DNA of 38,376 bases from assembly GCF_025354435.1 (NCBI RefSeq), contig NZ_JANXMU010000013.1, forward strand, positions 1 through 38,376, written 5' to 3'. The notes below the pieces were generated by a model. The model made no database searches, was not told the DNA's origin, and saw nothing but the letters and a program-made list of their open reading frames with translations. Of this stretch, positions 13,762 through 21,712 are shown piece by piece (positions within the stretch are counted from its first letter, which is position 1; every line of letters starts with the position of its first letter). Source of the DNA: Rhodoferax sp. (GTDB lineage: Bacteria; Pseudomonadota; Gammaproteobacteria; Burkholderiales; Burkholderiaceae_C). The translations under genes were made by a program, and so were the position numbers.

Positions 13762-15464
13762 GGTGCGGCTCCGGCCCGGTCGGCGATGTGGTTGCCGGTG
13801 ATGAAGCCAAAGGTCATGTTGGGCCCGTGGGTGATGCCCGCACCAGGGTAGTTGCCGCCCATCACGCTGGCGCGGTCGTTGCCCACGGCGTACAGGCCGG
13901 CAATCGCTGAGCCGTCGCGTTTAAGCACCTCGCCCACCACGCTGGTCTGGATGCCGTCGAAGGTGCCCAGGTCGCCCATCACCACCTTGAGCGCATAGAA
14001 CGGGCCGGTCTGCACCGGGGCCACGCAGGGGTTGGGCTGGTGGGCGGGGTCGGCCAGGTAGCGGTTGAAGCTGGTGCTGCCGCGGTGGAAGGCCAGGTCC
14101 TGGCCGTGCACGGCACCGGTGTTGTAGCTGCGTACGGTCTGCTCCAGCCCGGCGGGGTCGATACCGGCGTGGGCGGCCAGCTCGGCCAGGGTATTACCCT
14201 TGGCCAGGTAGCCGCTGCGCAGGTGGCCGCCCAGCGGCATGGGCGCGGGTTTGGCATAGCCCAGGCCGTATTTGGCGATGGTGGTTTTATCGCAGATGAG
14301 CCACATGGCGGTTTCCTTCTGGCCTGCGCAGGCGCGCACCAAGGCCGCACCCACGTCGTGGTACGAATTGGACTCGTTGGTGAAGCGCTGGCCGTTGCGC
14401 AGCACGCCGATGATGCCGGGCTTGTAGCGGTCCAGCAGGTGCGGGAACACGCCGAAGGTGCCGTCGCGGTAGGGCACGCGCGAAACGGGCATCCAGGCGG
14501 CGCTGTCTTCGAAACGGATATCCACGTTGGCCCCCAACTTTTCTGCCATGGCCACGCCGTCACCGGTGTTGCCCAGGGGCGTGGGCGACAAATGTTCGCC
14601 CCCGCGCCGCACATGCGGATAGGCCTTGGCGATGCGCTGGATGTCTTGCGGAAAGCCGCCGCAGGCCAGCACCACGCCATGGCGGGCGGCGATGCGGCAC
14701 GGGCCATTTGCGCCGTCGGCCAATACGCCGGTGGCGCGGCCATCGGCCAGGGTGACTTCGCGCACCGGGGTGCTGGTGAGGATGGGAATGCCCAGGTCCA
14801 GCGCGGACTGGGCCAGGCGTGCCGCCAGCGCGTTGCCGCTGGTGACATGGATGCCACGGCCGTACTGGGCCAGCTCTTTCAGGTGCGTAACCAGGCGTTT
14901 GGCCACGTAGACGAACGAGGTCAGCGACTTGGTGGCCTGGAAGAAGTGCTTCAGGTCGGCATTGGACGAGTTGAACATCATGCCGATGAAGGTGATCGTC
15001 TTCAGCGGGGGCTTGAGCCGCGCCATGTCTTTGCCCAGGCCCCGGATGTCGTAGGGCGCGGCCAGGATGGAGCGGCCCAGGTCCACACCGCCGGGCGCGT
15101 CGGGGTGGTAGTCGGGGTACATCGTGGGGATGAACTGGGTGGCGGTTTCGCGCTCGAAGAACTCCACCATCTTCGGGCCGTAGGCCAGAAAGGCCTCTAC
15201 CGCTTCTGCGTCAAAGAACTTGCCGGTTTCCTGCTGCATGTAGGTGCGCACGGCTTCCAGGGTGTCGGCCGGGTTCTGCTTGCGGCCATGTGGCCCCAGG
15301 GGAATCCACAGCACGCCGCCCGACAGCGCGGTGGTGCCGCCAAAAACGGGTTCTTTCTCTAGTACCACCACGTCCAGGCCGCGCTTGCGGGCGGTGATGG
15401 CGGTGGCCAGGCCGGCTGCGCCGGAGCCGACGACGACGAGGTCGCATTCGATTATTTGGGTCAT
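13758..15464 (-). CDS. KstD-like FAD-dependent dehydrogenase (FAD3)
   Basis: Flavoprotein of 568 residues, third paralogue. It has GSGAAG at 13-18, VLEKEPVFGGTTALSGG near 35-50, and the C-terminal block VMGGNYPGAGITHGPNMTFG with the Tyr and Gly of KstD-type enzymes. It probably abstracts hydride next to a ring ketone, passing electrons from FAD to an acceptor that is not evident here. It lies 11 bp after SDR3 with GAGGAA as ribosome binding site, so a hydroxyl-to-ketone oxidation (SDR3) followed by desaturation (FAD3) is a natural pairing. Confidence 0.88.
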   Translation of the reverse strand: MTQIIECDLVVVGSGAAGLATAITARKRGLDVVVLEKEPVFGGTTALSGGVLWIPLGPHGRKQNPADTLEAVRTYMQQETGKFFDAEAVEAFLAYGPKMVEFFERETATQFIPTMYPDYHPDAPGGVDLGRSILAAPYDIRGLGKDMARLKPPLKTITFIGMMFNSSNADLKHFFQATKSLTSFVYVAKRLVTHLKELAQYGRGIHVTSGNALAARLAQSALDLGIPILTSTPVREVTLADGRATGVLADGANGPCRIAARHGVVLACGGFPQDIQRIAKAYPHVRRGGEHLSPTPLGNTGDGVAMAEKLGANVDIRFEDSAAWMPVSRVPYRDGTFGVFPHLLDRYKPGIIGVLRNGQRFTNESNSYHDVGAALVRACAGQKETAMWLICDKTTIAKYGLGYAKPAPMPLGGHLRSGYLAKGNTLAELAAHAGIDPAGLEQTVRSYNTGAVHGQDLAFHRGSTSFNRYLADPAHQPNPCVAPVQTGPFYALKVVMGDLGTFDGIQTSVVGEVLKRDGSAIAGLYAVGNDRASVMGGNYPGAGITHGPNMTFGFITGNHIADRAGAAP

Positions 15465-15475
15465 CTTTGTGTTCC

Positions 15476-16288
15476 TCAGGTGGCGTTGAAACCGGGGCGG
15501 GGCACCATGTCCATCAGCATGGAGGTCATGCCGCCGTCCACCGCAATTTCGGCGGCGTTGACGTAGGCGGCGCGTGGGCTGGCCAGGAACAGCGCCACAT
15601 CGGCAATGTCCTGTGGCTCGCCGACGCGGCGGCTGGCGGTGACGGCCGCGCGCTTGGCCTCAAAGCCGGGCTCCTCGTAAAACTTGGCCGACAGCGCGGT
15701 GCGAACCATCCCGGGGCACACCGCATTGCTGCGCACGCCCTGCGGCCCCCATTCCACCGCCAGCTGGCGCGACAGCAGCAGCACCCCGGCCTTGCTGGCG
15801 CTGTAGGCCCCGCTCTGGGTCTGCGGGGTCAGGCCCGAGACCGAGGCCACGTGCACCAGGCTGCCGCGCCCGGCCTGGCGCATCTGCACCCCGAACGCGC
15901 GGGCGCACAGCAGGTAGCCGGTGAGGTTGACGGCCAGCACTGCGTTCCAGTCGTCCAGGCTCACATCGGCCAGACCCCCGGCGCGCAACATGCCCGCGTT
16001 GTTGATGAGGGCGTAAGTGGGGCCCCAGGCGGCTTGCACGCGCTGGGCGGCGGCCTGCACGCTGGCTTCCGAGGCCACATCGCAGGCCACGGCCATGGCT
16101 GCCGCGCCCTGGGCGCTGAGCGTGGCGGCGATGTGTTCGCAACCGGCCAGATCGCGGTCGAGCAGGGCCACCCGGGCTCCGGCCTGGGCCAGGCTGCGGG
16201 CGATGGCGGCGCCAATGCCGCTGGCGGCCCCGGTCACGGCGCAGACCTGGCCGTCAAGTTGCAGCCAGTGGCGGGGGGTGTCGGGCAT
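15476..16288 (-). CDS. SDR-family NAD(P)-dependent oxidoreductase (SDR3)
   Basis: Short-chain dehydrogenase of 270 residues with TGAASGIG at 19-26, the acidic residue of ALLDRD near 44 (suggesting NAD preference), NNAG at 96-99 and the catalytic YSASK at 162-166. AAGGAG lies 7 bases before the ATG. It is first in a three-gene leftward unit with FAD3 and the NIPSNAP protein, and is divergent from the AraC regulator. Likely role: oxidation of a ring hydroxyl to the ketone used by FAD3. Confidence 0.9.
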   Translation of the reverse strand: MPDTPRHWLQLDGQVCAVTGAASGIGAAIARSLAQAGARVALLDRDLAGCEHIAATLSAQGAAAMAVACDVASEASVQAAAQRVQAAWGPTYALINNAGMLRAGGLADVSLDDWNAVLAVNLTGYLLCARAFGVQMRQAGRGSLVHVASVSGLTPQTQSGAYSASKAGVLLLSRQLAVEWGPQGVRSNAVCPGMVRTALSAKFYEEPGFEAKRAAVTASRRVGEPQDIADVALFLASPRAAYVNAAEIAVDGGMTSMLMDMVPRPGFNAT

Positions 16289-16303
16289 GCGGGTCTCCTT
16301 GTT

Positions 16304-16327
16304 ATTTGAAGACCCTATTGTTCAAAT
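16304..16327. promoter_or_regulatory. Inverted repeat in the SDR3/AraC divergent control region
   Basis: ATTTGAA (16304-16310) and TTCAAAT (16321-16327) are perfect 7-bp arms with a 10-bp spacer. The half-site TTCAA also occurs in the palindrome at 9270-9282. On the leftward strand a weak -35/-10 pair (TTGTCA, TAATTT, 16-bp spacing) lies just upstream and the repeat falls around the expected start of transcription. It is a candidate operator for the AraC or IclR regulator. Confidence 0.4.
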
Positions 16328-16397
16328 TACGGGCAAATACCGGTTTGACAATTCACGCGAAAACCCAGACAGTTCGTGCATCTTTCAGGGGAACTAT

Positions 16398-17348
16398 GTG
16401 GCAACCAGGGTTATCCCGAATTACGCGCTGTACGGCGACCAGGCCGCGCCGGGCTGGCAAAACTCGTTCGATTTTGAGTGGATTCCGCAGCGCTCCCGTC
16501 CTTACAACTGGGAAATCAGGCCCCACAAGCACGACGCTTTCATCCAGATCCTGTACCTGATGCAGGGCACGGCCGAGGTGTTGCTAGACCACGCCAAGTT
16601 TGCCGTCCGCGCGCCGTGCCTGTTGCTGATTCCCGCACAAACCGTGCATGCCTTTAGCTTCTCGGACGACATGGACGGGCCGGTGGTCACGGCGGCGCAG
16701 CGGCCCCTGGAGTCGCTGGCAAGTGTGGCCATGCCGGGGCTGTTGCCCACTATCCGCAAGCCCGCCATCATTACCCTGGACGACAGCAGCGGCCACGCGG
16801 CTACGTTGATGCCCTTGTTTTTGTCGCTGGAGCGCGAGGCGCATTTGCTCTCGGCCGGGCAGGTGAATGCGGGCATGGCGCTGGTGGCCGCGGTGTGCGT
16901 GCAGGTGGCGCGGCTGGCCCAGGTGCAGCAGGCCGCACGGGCGCACGGCAACCCGCGCAAGACGGGACAGATCGAGAAATTTCGCGCCATGGTGGATGCC
17001 CGCTTCAAGCAGCATCTGCCCATTACCGCCTATGCCGAGCAGTTGGGCATCACGCCGGGCCAGCTCTCGCGCCTGTGCCGCGAGGTGCTGGGCATGTCCA
17101 GCCTGGATGTGATCAACGCCCGGCTGGTGCACGAGGCCCAGCGTGACCTGGTCTACACCAGCAACAGCATCCAGCAGCTGGCTGACAACCTGGGCTTTGC
17201 CGATGAAACCTACTTTGGGCGCTTCTTTCGCAAACACACAGGCCTGAGCCCGCGCGCATTTCGCTTGAAGGCGCTGGAAGCCATGCTGGTGCCTGAGACT
17301 GCAGGGCCTGCGCCGAACAACCCGGCTAGCTCCACCACCGCAGCGTAG
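16398..17348 (+). CDS. AraC-family transcriptional regulator, PobR/HpaA-like
   Basis: A 316-residue regulator with an N-terminal cupin domain (WEIRPHKHDAFIQILYLMQG is the effector/cupin signature seen in PobR and HpaA) and a C-terminal double helix-turn-helix (about residues 215-305, ending DETYFGRFFRKHTGLSPRAFR). The GTG at 16398 was chosen because AGGGG lies 6 bases upstream and the product then starts just before IPNYALYGD, the usual PobR-type N-terminus. An in-frame ATG at 16287 would run through the divergent promoter region. Relatives respond to 4-hydroxybenzoate or hydroxyphenylacetate, a hint that the pathway yields an aromatic hydroxy acid. Confidence 0.85.
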   Translation: MATRVIPNYALYGDQAAPGWQNSFDFEWIPQRSRPYNWEIRPHKHDAFIQILYLMQGTAEVLLDHAKFAVRAPCLLLIPAQTVHAFSFSDDMDGPVVTAAQRPLESLASVAMPGLLPTIRKPAIITLDDSSGHAATLMPLFLSLEREAHLLSAGQVNAGMALVAAVCVQVARLAQVQQAARAHGNPRKTGQIEKFRAMVDARFKQHLPITAYAEQLGITPGQLSRLCREVLGMSSLDVINARLVHEAQRDLVYTSNSIQQLADNLGFADETYFGRFFRKHTGLSPRAFRLKALEAMLVPETAGPAPNNPASSTTAA

Positions 17349-17655
17349 ATTTGGGCTCTTGGATGCGGAATTTCAGCCGGGGAAATTTACGGCGCTGGAA
17401 GCCAAAAATCATGCTCCAGAACGAGCGCCGCCGCCGGGGCCGCATGCCTAACGCGGCATAGCCCCGGACCGTCAGGCCGCGCGCAATGGCGTACATCGGG
17501 GGGCGGCTAGGGTATTTGGTCAGGGCGGGCGGGCCGATGTCGGCATCGACCAAACCGTTGTGTTTGAGCGTGACCAACCACCCGACTTCCACCGGGTTGT
17601 TGATGTAGGTATCACCATCGTACTGCGACAGCTCTTTCAAAAAATGTAATGACAT
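17326..17655 (-). CDS. Hypothetical protein, 109 residues
   Basis: I do not recognise a family. The protein is soluble-looking; its C-terminal half is very basic (MRPRRRRSFW, FQRRKFPRLKFR). The start is well supported: GGAGG lies five bases before the ATG at 17655. Its 3' end overlaps the end of the convergent AraC gene by 23 bp. The 161-bp gap upstream holds a repeat copy and an imperfect hairpin (CCAC...GTGG near 17738), with no clear promoter. Confidence 0.6.
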   Translation of the reverse strand: MSLHFLKELSQYDGDTYINNPVEVGWLVTLKHNGLVDADIGPPALTKYPSRPPMYAIARGLTVRGYAALGMRPRRRRSFWSMIFGFQRRKFPRLKFRIQEPKSTLRWWS

Positions 17656-17770
17656 AGGGGCCTCCGCAAGCTAGCCTCTATTGCACACCGCAGGCGGTCA
17701 AACCCGTGTAGGACAAGCGCGCCGGGTAGGCTTCACGGCCACCCCTTGTGGAGGGCGAAGTTATCAGCTT

Positions 17771-17822
17771 TTTAGGCCTCTAGCGTATGTACTACCTATG
17801 CAGTTAGCTATATTTTTTATAG
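17771..17822 (+). repeat. Dispersed intergenic repeat, copy 4
   Basis: It reads TTAGGCCTCTAGCGTATGT, then TATGCAGTTAGCTAT and a T-rich end. It overlaps the stop codon of the DUF6629 gene (17817), like copies 3 and 7 near other leftward gene ends, and may contribute to transcript termination. Confidence 0.6.
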
Positions 17823-18476
17823 TTCGGTAGATTCTCGGGCAGCGCGGTGCCGGGGGAAGTGCAGCAGCACGATGCCGCTCAAAATAGCCGCAAAAAAGCA
17901 CCACACCGAAATAAACCAAGTGGTGTAGACCGTGTAGGCGGCGATGAACGATACGGTAGCCACCACGCCAAACAACCACACCGCCCGCTGGCTGGACAGC
18001 AGCGGGCTGGCGCAGGTGCTCAGCAGGTACAGCCCGCTGGCGGCCAGCACGTGAAAGTGCGGAAAGATGTAGACGATGTGCTGGCCGCTGACCTGGGCCA
18101 CCACCCGCAGCCGCAGCAGGTAGTAGAGCAAGAACAGGCCCGCCGCCGTGCCTGCCAGCGCCACACCTACCAGCAGCTTGCGCCGCCAGGGCACGGTTTC
18201 CATCAGCAGCACCGCCACCGGCACATAAATGGGCCGAAGCACTTGCGAAAACACCGAATACGACTGCGTCAAGGCGACGTTCAGGCAGGGGGCTTTGTCG
18301 GGAAAGGTGAGCCACAAGGCCCCTTCCAACAGTTGCTGGATGCCAAACAGCACCGGGATCAGCGCAAATGGCAGATCCCGGTGCCGCTGCGCCTGGCTGG
18401 CCCGGCGCGCGGCCACCGAGCCCATCGCCAGCAGCACGGTCCCTGCCGTGAAGCTGGCGGTGGCAGAGAAGCACAT
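17817..18476 (-). CDS. DUF6629-family membrane protein
   Basis: A 219-residue integral membrane protein with about seven hydrophobic segments. The N-terminus MCFSATASFTAGTVLLAMG and the following LPFALIPVLFGIQQLLEGALWL block are characteristic of the DUF6629 family. Its function is unknown. It is the last gene of the cbpA-cbpM-FMN reductase unit, starting 12 bp after the reductase stop codon. Confidence 0.8.
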   Translation of the reverse strand: MCFSATASFTAGTVLLAMGSVAARRASQAQRHRDLPFALIPVLFGIQQLLEGALWLTFPDKAPCLNVALTQSYSVFSQVLRPIYVPVAVLLMETVPWRRKLLVGVALAGTAAGLFLLYYLLRLRVVAQVSGQHIVYIFPHFHVLAASGLYLLSTCASPLLSSQRAVWLFGVVATVSFIAAYTVYTTWFISVWCFFAAILSGIVLLHFPRHRAARESTEL

Positions 18477-18488
18477 GCGGGACGGGGT

Positions 18489-19064
18489 TTACTTGGTCGC
18501 CATGGTGGCGATGGTGTTGGACTGCTTTTGCACCCAGGCCACAAAGTGGTCCATCCAGCCCTGCAGGAATTCTTGGCTGCCCGCACCGATGTTGCCGTTC
18601 GCATCAAACAAACCCTCTTTGGCGTGGATGAAGGCCTCGGGCTGGTCCATGGTGGGCGCATCCAGATAGGCCAGGATATTGCGCAGATGCTGCTGCGCCA
18701 GCGCCGTGCCGATGGCCCCGACCGACACCCCCAGCACCCCGGTGGGCTTGCCCGCCCAGGCGTTGTGGCCGTAGGGACGGGAGGCGTGGTCAATGGCGTT
18801 TTTGAGCACGCCGGGAATCGAGCGGTTGTATTCGGGCGTGACGAACAGCAGGCCTTGCGAGGCCGCAATGTCCTGCTTCAGGCGGATCACCGGTTCGGCC
18901 TGATGTGCATCGTCGTCCTGGTTGTACAGCGGCAGGTCGCCAATCTGCAGCAGCTTGAACGAGAAGTTGGACGGGGCCAGCCGGATGATGGCGGTAGCCA
19001 GTTGCTGGTTGAACGACTCTTTGCGCAGGCTGCCGACGACAACCGCAATTTGGTAATGTTGCAT
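18489..19064 (-). CDS. NAD(P)H-dependent FMN reductase (ChrR/YieF-like)
   Basis: A 191-residue flavodoxin-fold quinone/FMN reductase. The N-terminal phosphate-binding loop GSLRKESFNQQLA is at about 11-23, and the flavin-binding TPEYNRSIPGVLKNAIDHAS block near 75-95 is the hallmark of the family. It probably reduces quinones or other electrophiles with two electrons from NAD(P)H. The ATG at 19064 is preceded by TGGAGA; longer in-frame extensions run into cbpM. It lies 26 bp after cbpM, so a stress or redox role shared with the chaperone is plausible. Confidence 0.9.
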   Translation of the reverse strand: MQHYQIAVVVGSLRKESFNQQLATAIIRLAPSNFSFKLLQIGDLPLYNQDDDAHQAEPVIRLKQDIAASQGLLFVTPEYNRSIPGVLKNAIDHASRPYGHNAWAGKPTGVLGVSVGAIGTALAQQHLRNILAYLDAPTMDQPEAFIHAKEGLFDANGNIGAGSQEFLQGWMDHFVAWVQKQSNTIATMATK

Positions 19065-19090
19065 AAGGTTCTCCAGGGGGTCAGGTAGGT

Positions 19091-19417
19091 TTAGGCGAAG
19101 TGGGCGGGGACCAAGGCCTGGAGCGACTTCACCTGGCGCTCCAAGGTTTCGATGCGGTTCAGGTGGCCCAGCAGCAAGGCCACGGTGAACAGTTCCAGGT
19201 CGAAGTCGCTGCGCAGCTTGCCTGCGGTGCGCAGCGGAGTGACCCATTCGGCGCTGAAACTGGGCGGCTGCGTGGCCGGTTGCAGCGGCACCAGGGCGCT
19301 GTACTCCACCAGTTCCTGCAGGTCGTCGGTGGCTATGCCGCAGCAGCTGGACAGCTCGGCCAGCGTCATGGTTTCGCTGGCATCCAGCCAGACCCATTCA
19401 ATGAGGGTGAGGTTCAT
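19091..19417 (-). CDS. cbpM: Chaperone modulator CbpM
   Basis: A 108-residue MerR-like helical protein. LIEWVWLDASETMTLAELSSCCGI and the C-terminal coiled segment LLLGHLNRIETLERQVKSL match CbpM, which binds the J-domain of CbpA and inhibits its DnaK co-chaperone and DNA-binding activities. The four-base ATGA overlap with cbpA is the usual arrangement. Confidence 0.88.
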   Translation of the reverse strand: MNLTLIEWVWLDASETMTLAELSSCCGIATDDLQELVEYSALVPLQPATQPPSFSAEWVTPLRTAGKLRSDFDLELFTVALLLGHLNRIETLERQVKSLQALVPAHFA

Positions 19418-20325
19418 GGGGTCTCCTTCGGAGCGTGGGGGCGGGGATTGAAATGCGAAATGCGCGACAGCTCCAGGTACAGCGCCCGCTCTTGTTCAGA
19501 CGGCGTGGCAGCCACGTCGATATGCACCAGCGCATACAGGTCGCCATGGCCGCCCTTGCCCTGGGCCAGGCCCCGGCCGCGCAACCGCAGCTTGCGCCCG
19601 GCGCGGGTGCCTGCGGGCACGGTCAGCAGCACCGGGCCGTCCAGCGTGGGCACCTCGATCTCGGCACCCAGGGTGGCTTCCCAGGGTGTCAGCGCCAGGT
19701 CGAAATACAGGTCGTGGTGGTCGGCGCGGAACAGGGCGTGCGGTGCCAGCGTGATGTGCAGGTAGATGTCGCCATCGGGCCCGCCGTGGCGGCCCTTGCC
19801 GCCTTTGCCGCGCAGGCGCAGCTTCTGGCCCTCGCGGGTGCCGGGCGGAATGGTCACTTCCAACGTGCGCGTGCCGCCTGCATCGGCCAGGTCCAGATTC
19901 AGCGTAGTGCCACGGTGCGCGTCTTCCAGCTGCAGCGAGACGGTGTTTTCATAGTCGCGGCCCGGGGTGGCCACCGGGCCATGGGCGGCTCCGCGGTGGC
20001 TGCGGCCCAACGCGGCCAGCAGGTCGGCCAGGTCCAGGTCGTCGAACGAGGCTGCATCGGCGGCGTGCTCGTGCCGCCACTGCGGCGGCGGGGCAAATTC
20101 TTCGCCGGGCTTGGGGCGGCCCAGCGCGTCGTAGGCGGCGCGCTTTTCGGGGTCTTTCAGGGTGGCGTAGGCCTCGGCGGCTTCCTTGAAGCGGGCCTCG
20201 GCATCGGCTGCCTTGGACACGTCGGGGTGGGTTTGGCGCGCCAGCTTGCGGTAGGCCTTCTTGATCTGGTCCAGGCTGGCGTCGCGCGGCAGATCCAGCG
20301 TGGCGTAGTAGTCTTTGTAGTGCAT
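19414..20325 (-). CDS. cbpA: DnaJ-like curved-DNA-binding chaperone CbpA
   Basis: A 303-residue type II J-protein. The J-domain occupies residues 1-70 with HPD at 33-35; a Gly-rich linker and two C-terminal beta-barrel substrate domains follow (AHRGTTLNLDL and the LRLRGKGGKGRHGGPDGDIYL region). It lacks the DnaJ zinc finger, as expected for CbpA. It stimulates DnaK and can bind the nucleoid. The upstream region carries a class II FNR/Anr-like promoter, which suggests induction at low oxygen. Confidence 0.92.
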   Translation of the reverse strand: MHYKDYYATLDLPRDASLDQIKKAYRKLARQTHPDVSKAADAEARFKEAAEAYATLKDPEKRAAYDALGRPKPGEEFAPPPQWRHEHAADAASFDDLDLADLLAALGRSHRGAAHGPVATPGRDYENTVSLQLEDAHRGTTLNLDLADAGGTRTLEVTIPPGTREGQKLRLRGKGGKGRHGGPDGDIYLHITLAPHALFRADHHDLYFDLALTPWEATLGAEIEVPTLDGPVLLTVPAGTRAGRKLRLRGRGLAQGKGGHGDLYALVHIDVAATPSEQERALYLELSRISHFNPRPHAPKETP

Positions 20326-20411
20326 GCAGGTGACCTTTGGTTCGATTGCGCGCGCCTACCGTAGAGCGGCGGGCGCGCGGAGTCTGTGCGGTGCAGCACA
20401 TAGCAGATGCA

Positions 20412-20459
20412 CCGGCCCATCATGGCCGGATCCGCGCGGCCCGGGCTGATCTATATCAA
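20412..20459 (-). promoter_or_regulatory. Putative FNR/Anr-activated promoter of cbpA
   Basis: On the coding strand TTGATATAGATCAG (20459-20446) matches the FNR/Anr consensus TTGAT-N4-ATCAA at nine of ten positions. A -10-like CATGAT (20424-20419) lies 31 bp from box centre to hexamer centre, close to the 32 bp expected of a class II promoter (box at -41.5). The -10 lies across the loop of a perfect inverted repeat, CCGGCC/GGCCGG (20412-20429), which could bind a second factor. The box lies between the MFS stop codon and cbpA. Confidence 0.6.
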
Positions 20460-20475
20460 TGTTTGCACGCTGAGT

Positions 20476-21681
20476 TCAGGCAATGTGCGGCGCCACAGAC
20501 GCTCGCCATGCTGCCCACGCGAACATTGCGGACCCGGTCAGCAGCAGCGCCCCCAAGGCAAACGTGCTCCACCAACCCACGGCATCGAACAGGGCACCGC
20601 CCACCCCTGCGCCCAGGGTGATGGCCAACTGGATGGTGGCCACCATCAGGCCGCCGCCTGCTTCTGCGTCTTGCGGCAGTGTCTTGCTCAACCACACGCC
20701 CCAGGCGACGGGGGCGGCAGTGCCCACCAGCCCCCACCCCAGCAGCAACAGGGCCACCGCTGTCGCCGAGGCCCCAAGGGCAATCAGCAGCGCTGCCATT
20801 ACCGCCATGCACAGCGGAATCAGCACCAGGTAGGCAAACAACCGCGCTTTCAGCAGCACCCCCACGATATAGGTGCCTACCAGGCCGCTGGCGCCCATGA
20901 GCAGCAGCATGAGCGATAGCGAAGAAATTTCCACGCCGGTAATGGTCTCCAGGAATGGCCGCAGATAGGTGAACACCGCGAACTGGCCCATGAACAGCAG
21001 CATGACGGCCGCCAGGCCCAGAGCCACCTGAGGCCGCCGCAGCAACACGAACGGATTGCCCGATGGGTTGCGTCGGTCGCCAGGCAGAGGCGGCATGCGG
21101 GTCCATTGCCAGGCGAATGCAGCGATGGCGAGGGGAATCACAAGGCAAAACGCGCCTCGCCATCCTACATACTGGCCCAGGAAGCTGCCCAATGGGGCGG
21201 CGATGGTGGCAGCCAGTGCATTGCCGCCATTGATGAGGGCCAATGCCTTCGGCACGGCATGTGCGGGCATGAGCCGCATGATGGTGGCGGTGGACATAGA
21301 CCAGAAGCCGTCGATGGCAATGCCCAGCAGTGCGCGGCCCAGCATGAACACGGTGTAATTGGTGGCCGATGCCACGACCACGCCCGATAGCGTCAGCAGC
21401 GCTGTAAAGCACAGCAAGACCCGCCGCCGGTCGAACCTGCCGGTCAACGGCGCGTTGAGCAGGCTGGTGAGCACGGCAAAAATGCCCGAGATGGAAATCG
21501 CTTGCCCCGCGCGCCCCTCCGACATGGCGAGGTCGTGCGCAATCGGGGTCAGCAAACTGACCGGCATGAACTCAGACGCGATCAACACGGAGACGCACAG
21601 CGCCAGGGACAGCACAGCTCCCCACTCGGGGCGAACGGACGGTAGGGCATGGCGCCCGATAGGGTAATCAACGGTGTTCAT
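20476..21681 (-). CDS. MFS transporter, AraJ/PbuE-type drug/purine exporter family
   Basis: A 401-residue major facilitator protein with about 12 hydrophobic segments. The motif A region between segments 2 and 3 reads LTGRFDRRRVLL, and ALLGIAIDGFWSMSTATIMRL in segment 4 resembles the AraJ/YdhP/NepI group of exporters. It probably exports a small molecule or drug by proton antiport. It follows the LysR gene after 31 bp in the same direction, so it may be co-transcribed with its regulator. Confidence 0.87.
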   Translation of the reverse strand: MNTVDYPIGRHALPSVRPEWGAVLSLALCVSVLIASEFMPVSLLTPIAHDLAMSEGRAGQAISISGIFAVLTSLLNAPLTGRFDRRRVLLCFTALLTLSGVVVASATNYTVFMLGRALLGIAIDGFWSMSTATIMRLMPAHAVPKALALINGGNALAATIAAPLGSFLGQYVGWRGAFCLVIPLAIAAFAWQWTRMPPLPGDRRNPSGNPFVLLRRPQVALGLAAVMLLFMGQFAVFTYLRPFLETITGVEISSLSLMLLLMGASGLVGTYIVGVLLKARLFAYLVLIPLCMAVMAALLIALGASATAVALLLLGWGLVGTAAPVAWGVWLSKTLPQDAEAGGGLMVATIQLAITLGAGVGGALFDAVGWWSTFALGALLLTGSAMFAWAAWRASVAPHIA

Positions 21682-21712
21682 GGTTTTGGGTGAGGCAAGA
21701 GGTGGTGAATTT

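Noticed and set aside
280-17348. A complete steroid degradation cluster, suggested by three KstD-like proteins
   Set aside because: There are no KshAB, HsaABCD, acyl-CoA or CoA-ligase genes, and the AroE-like gene and PobR-like regulator point to smaller cyclic acids.
16287-17348. ATG at 16287 as the start of the AraC regulator
   Set aside because: It overlaps the SDR3 start codon and would translate the whole divergent control region; the GTG at 16398 has a ribosome binding site and gives the expected family N-terminus.
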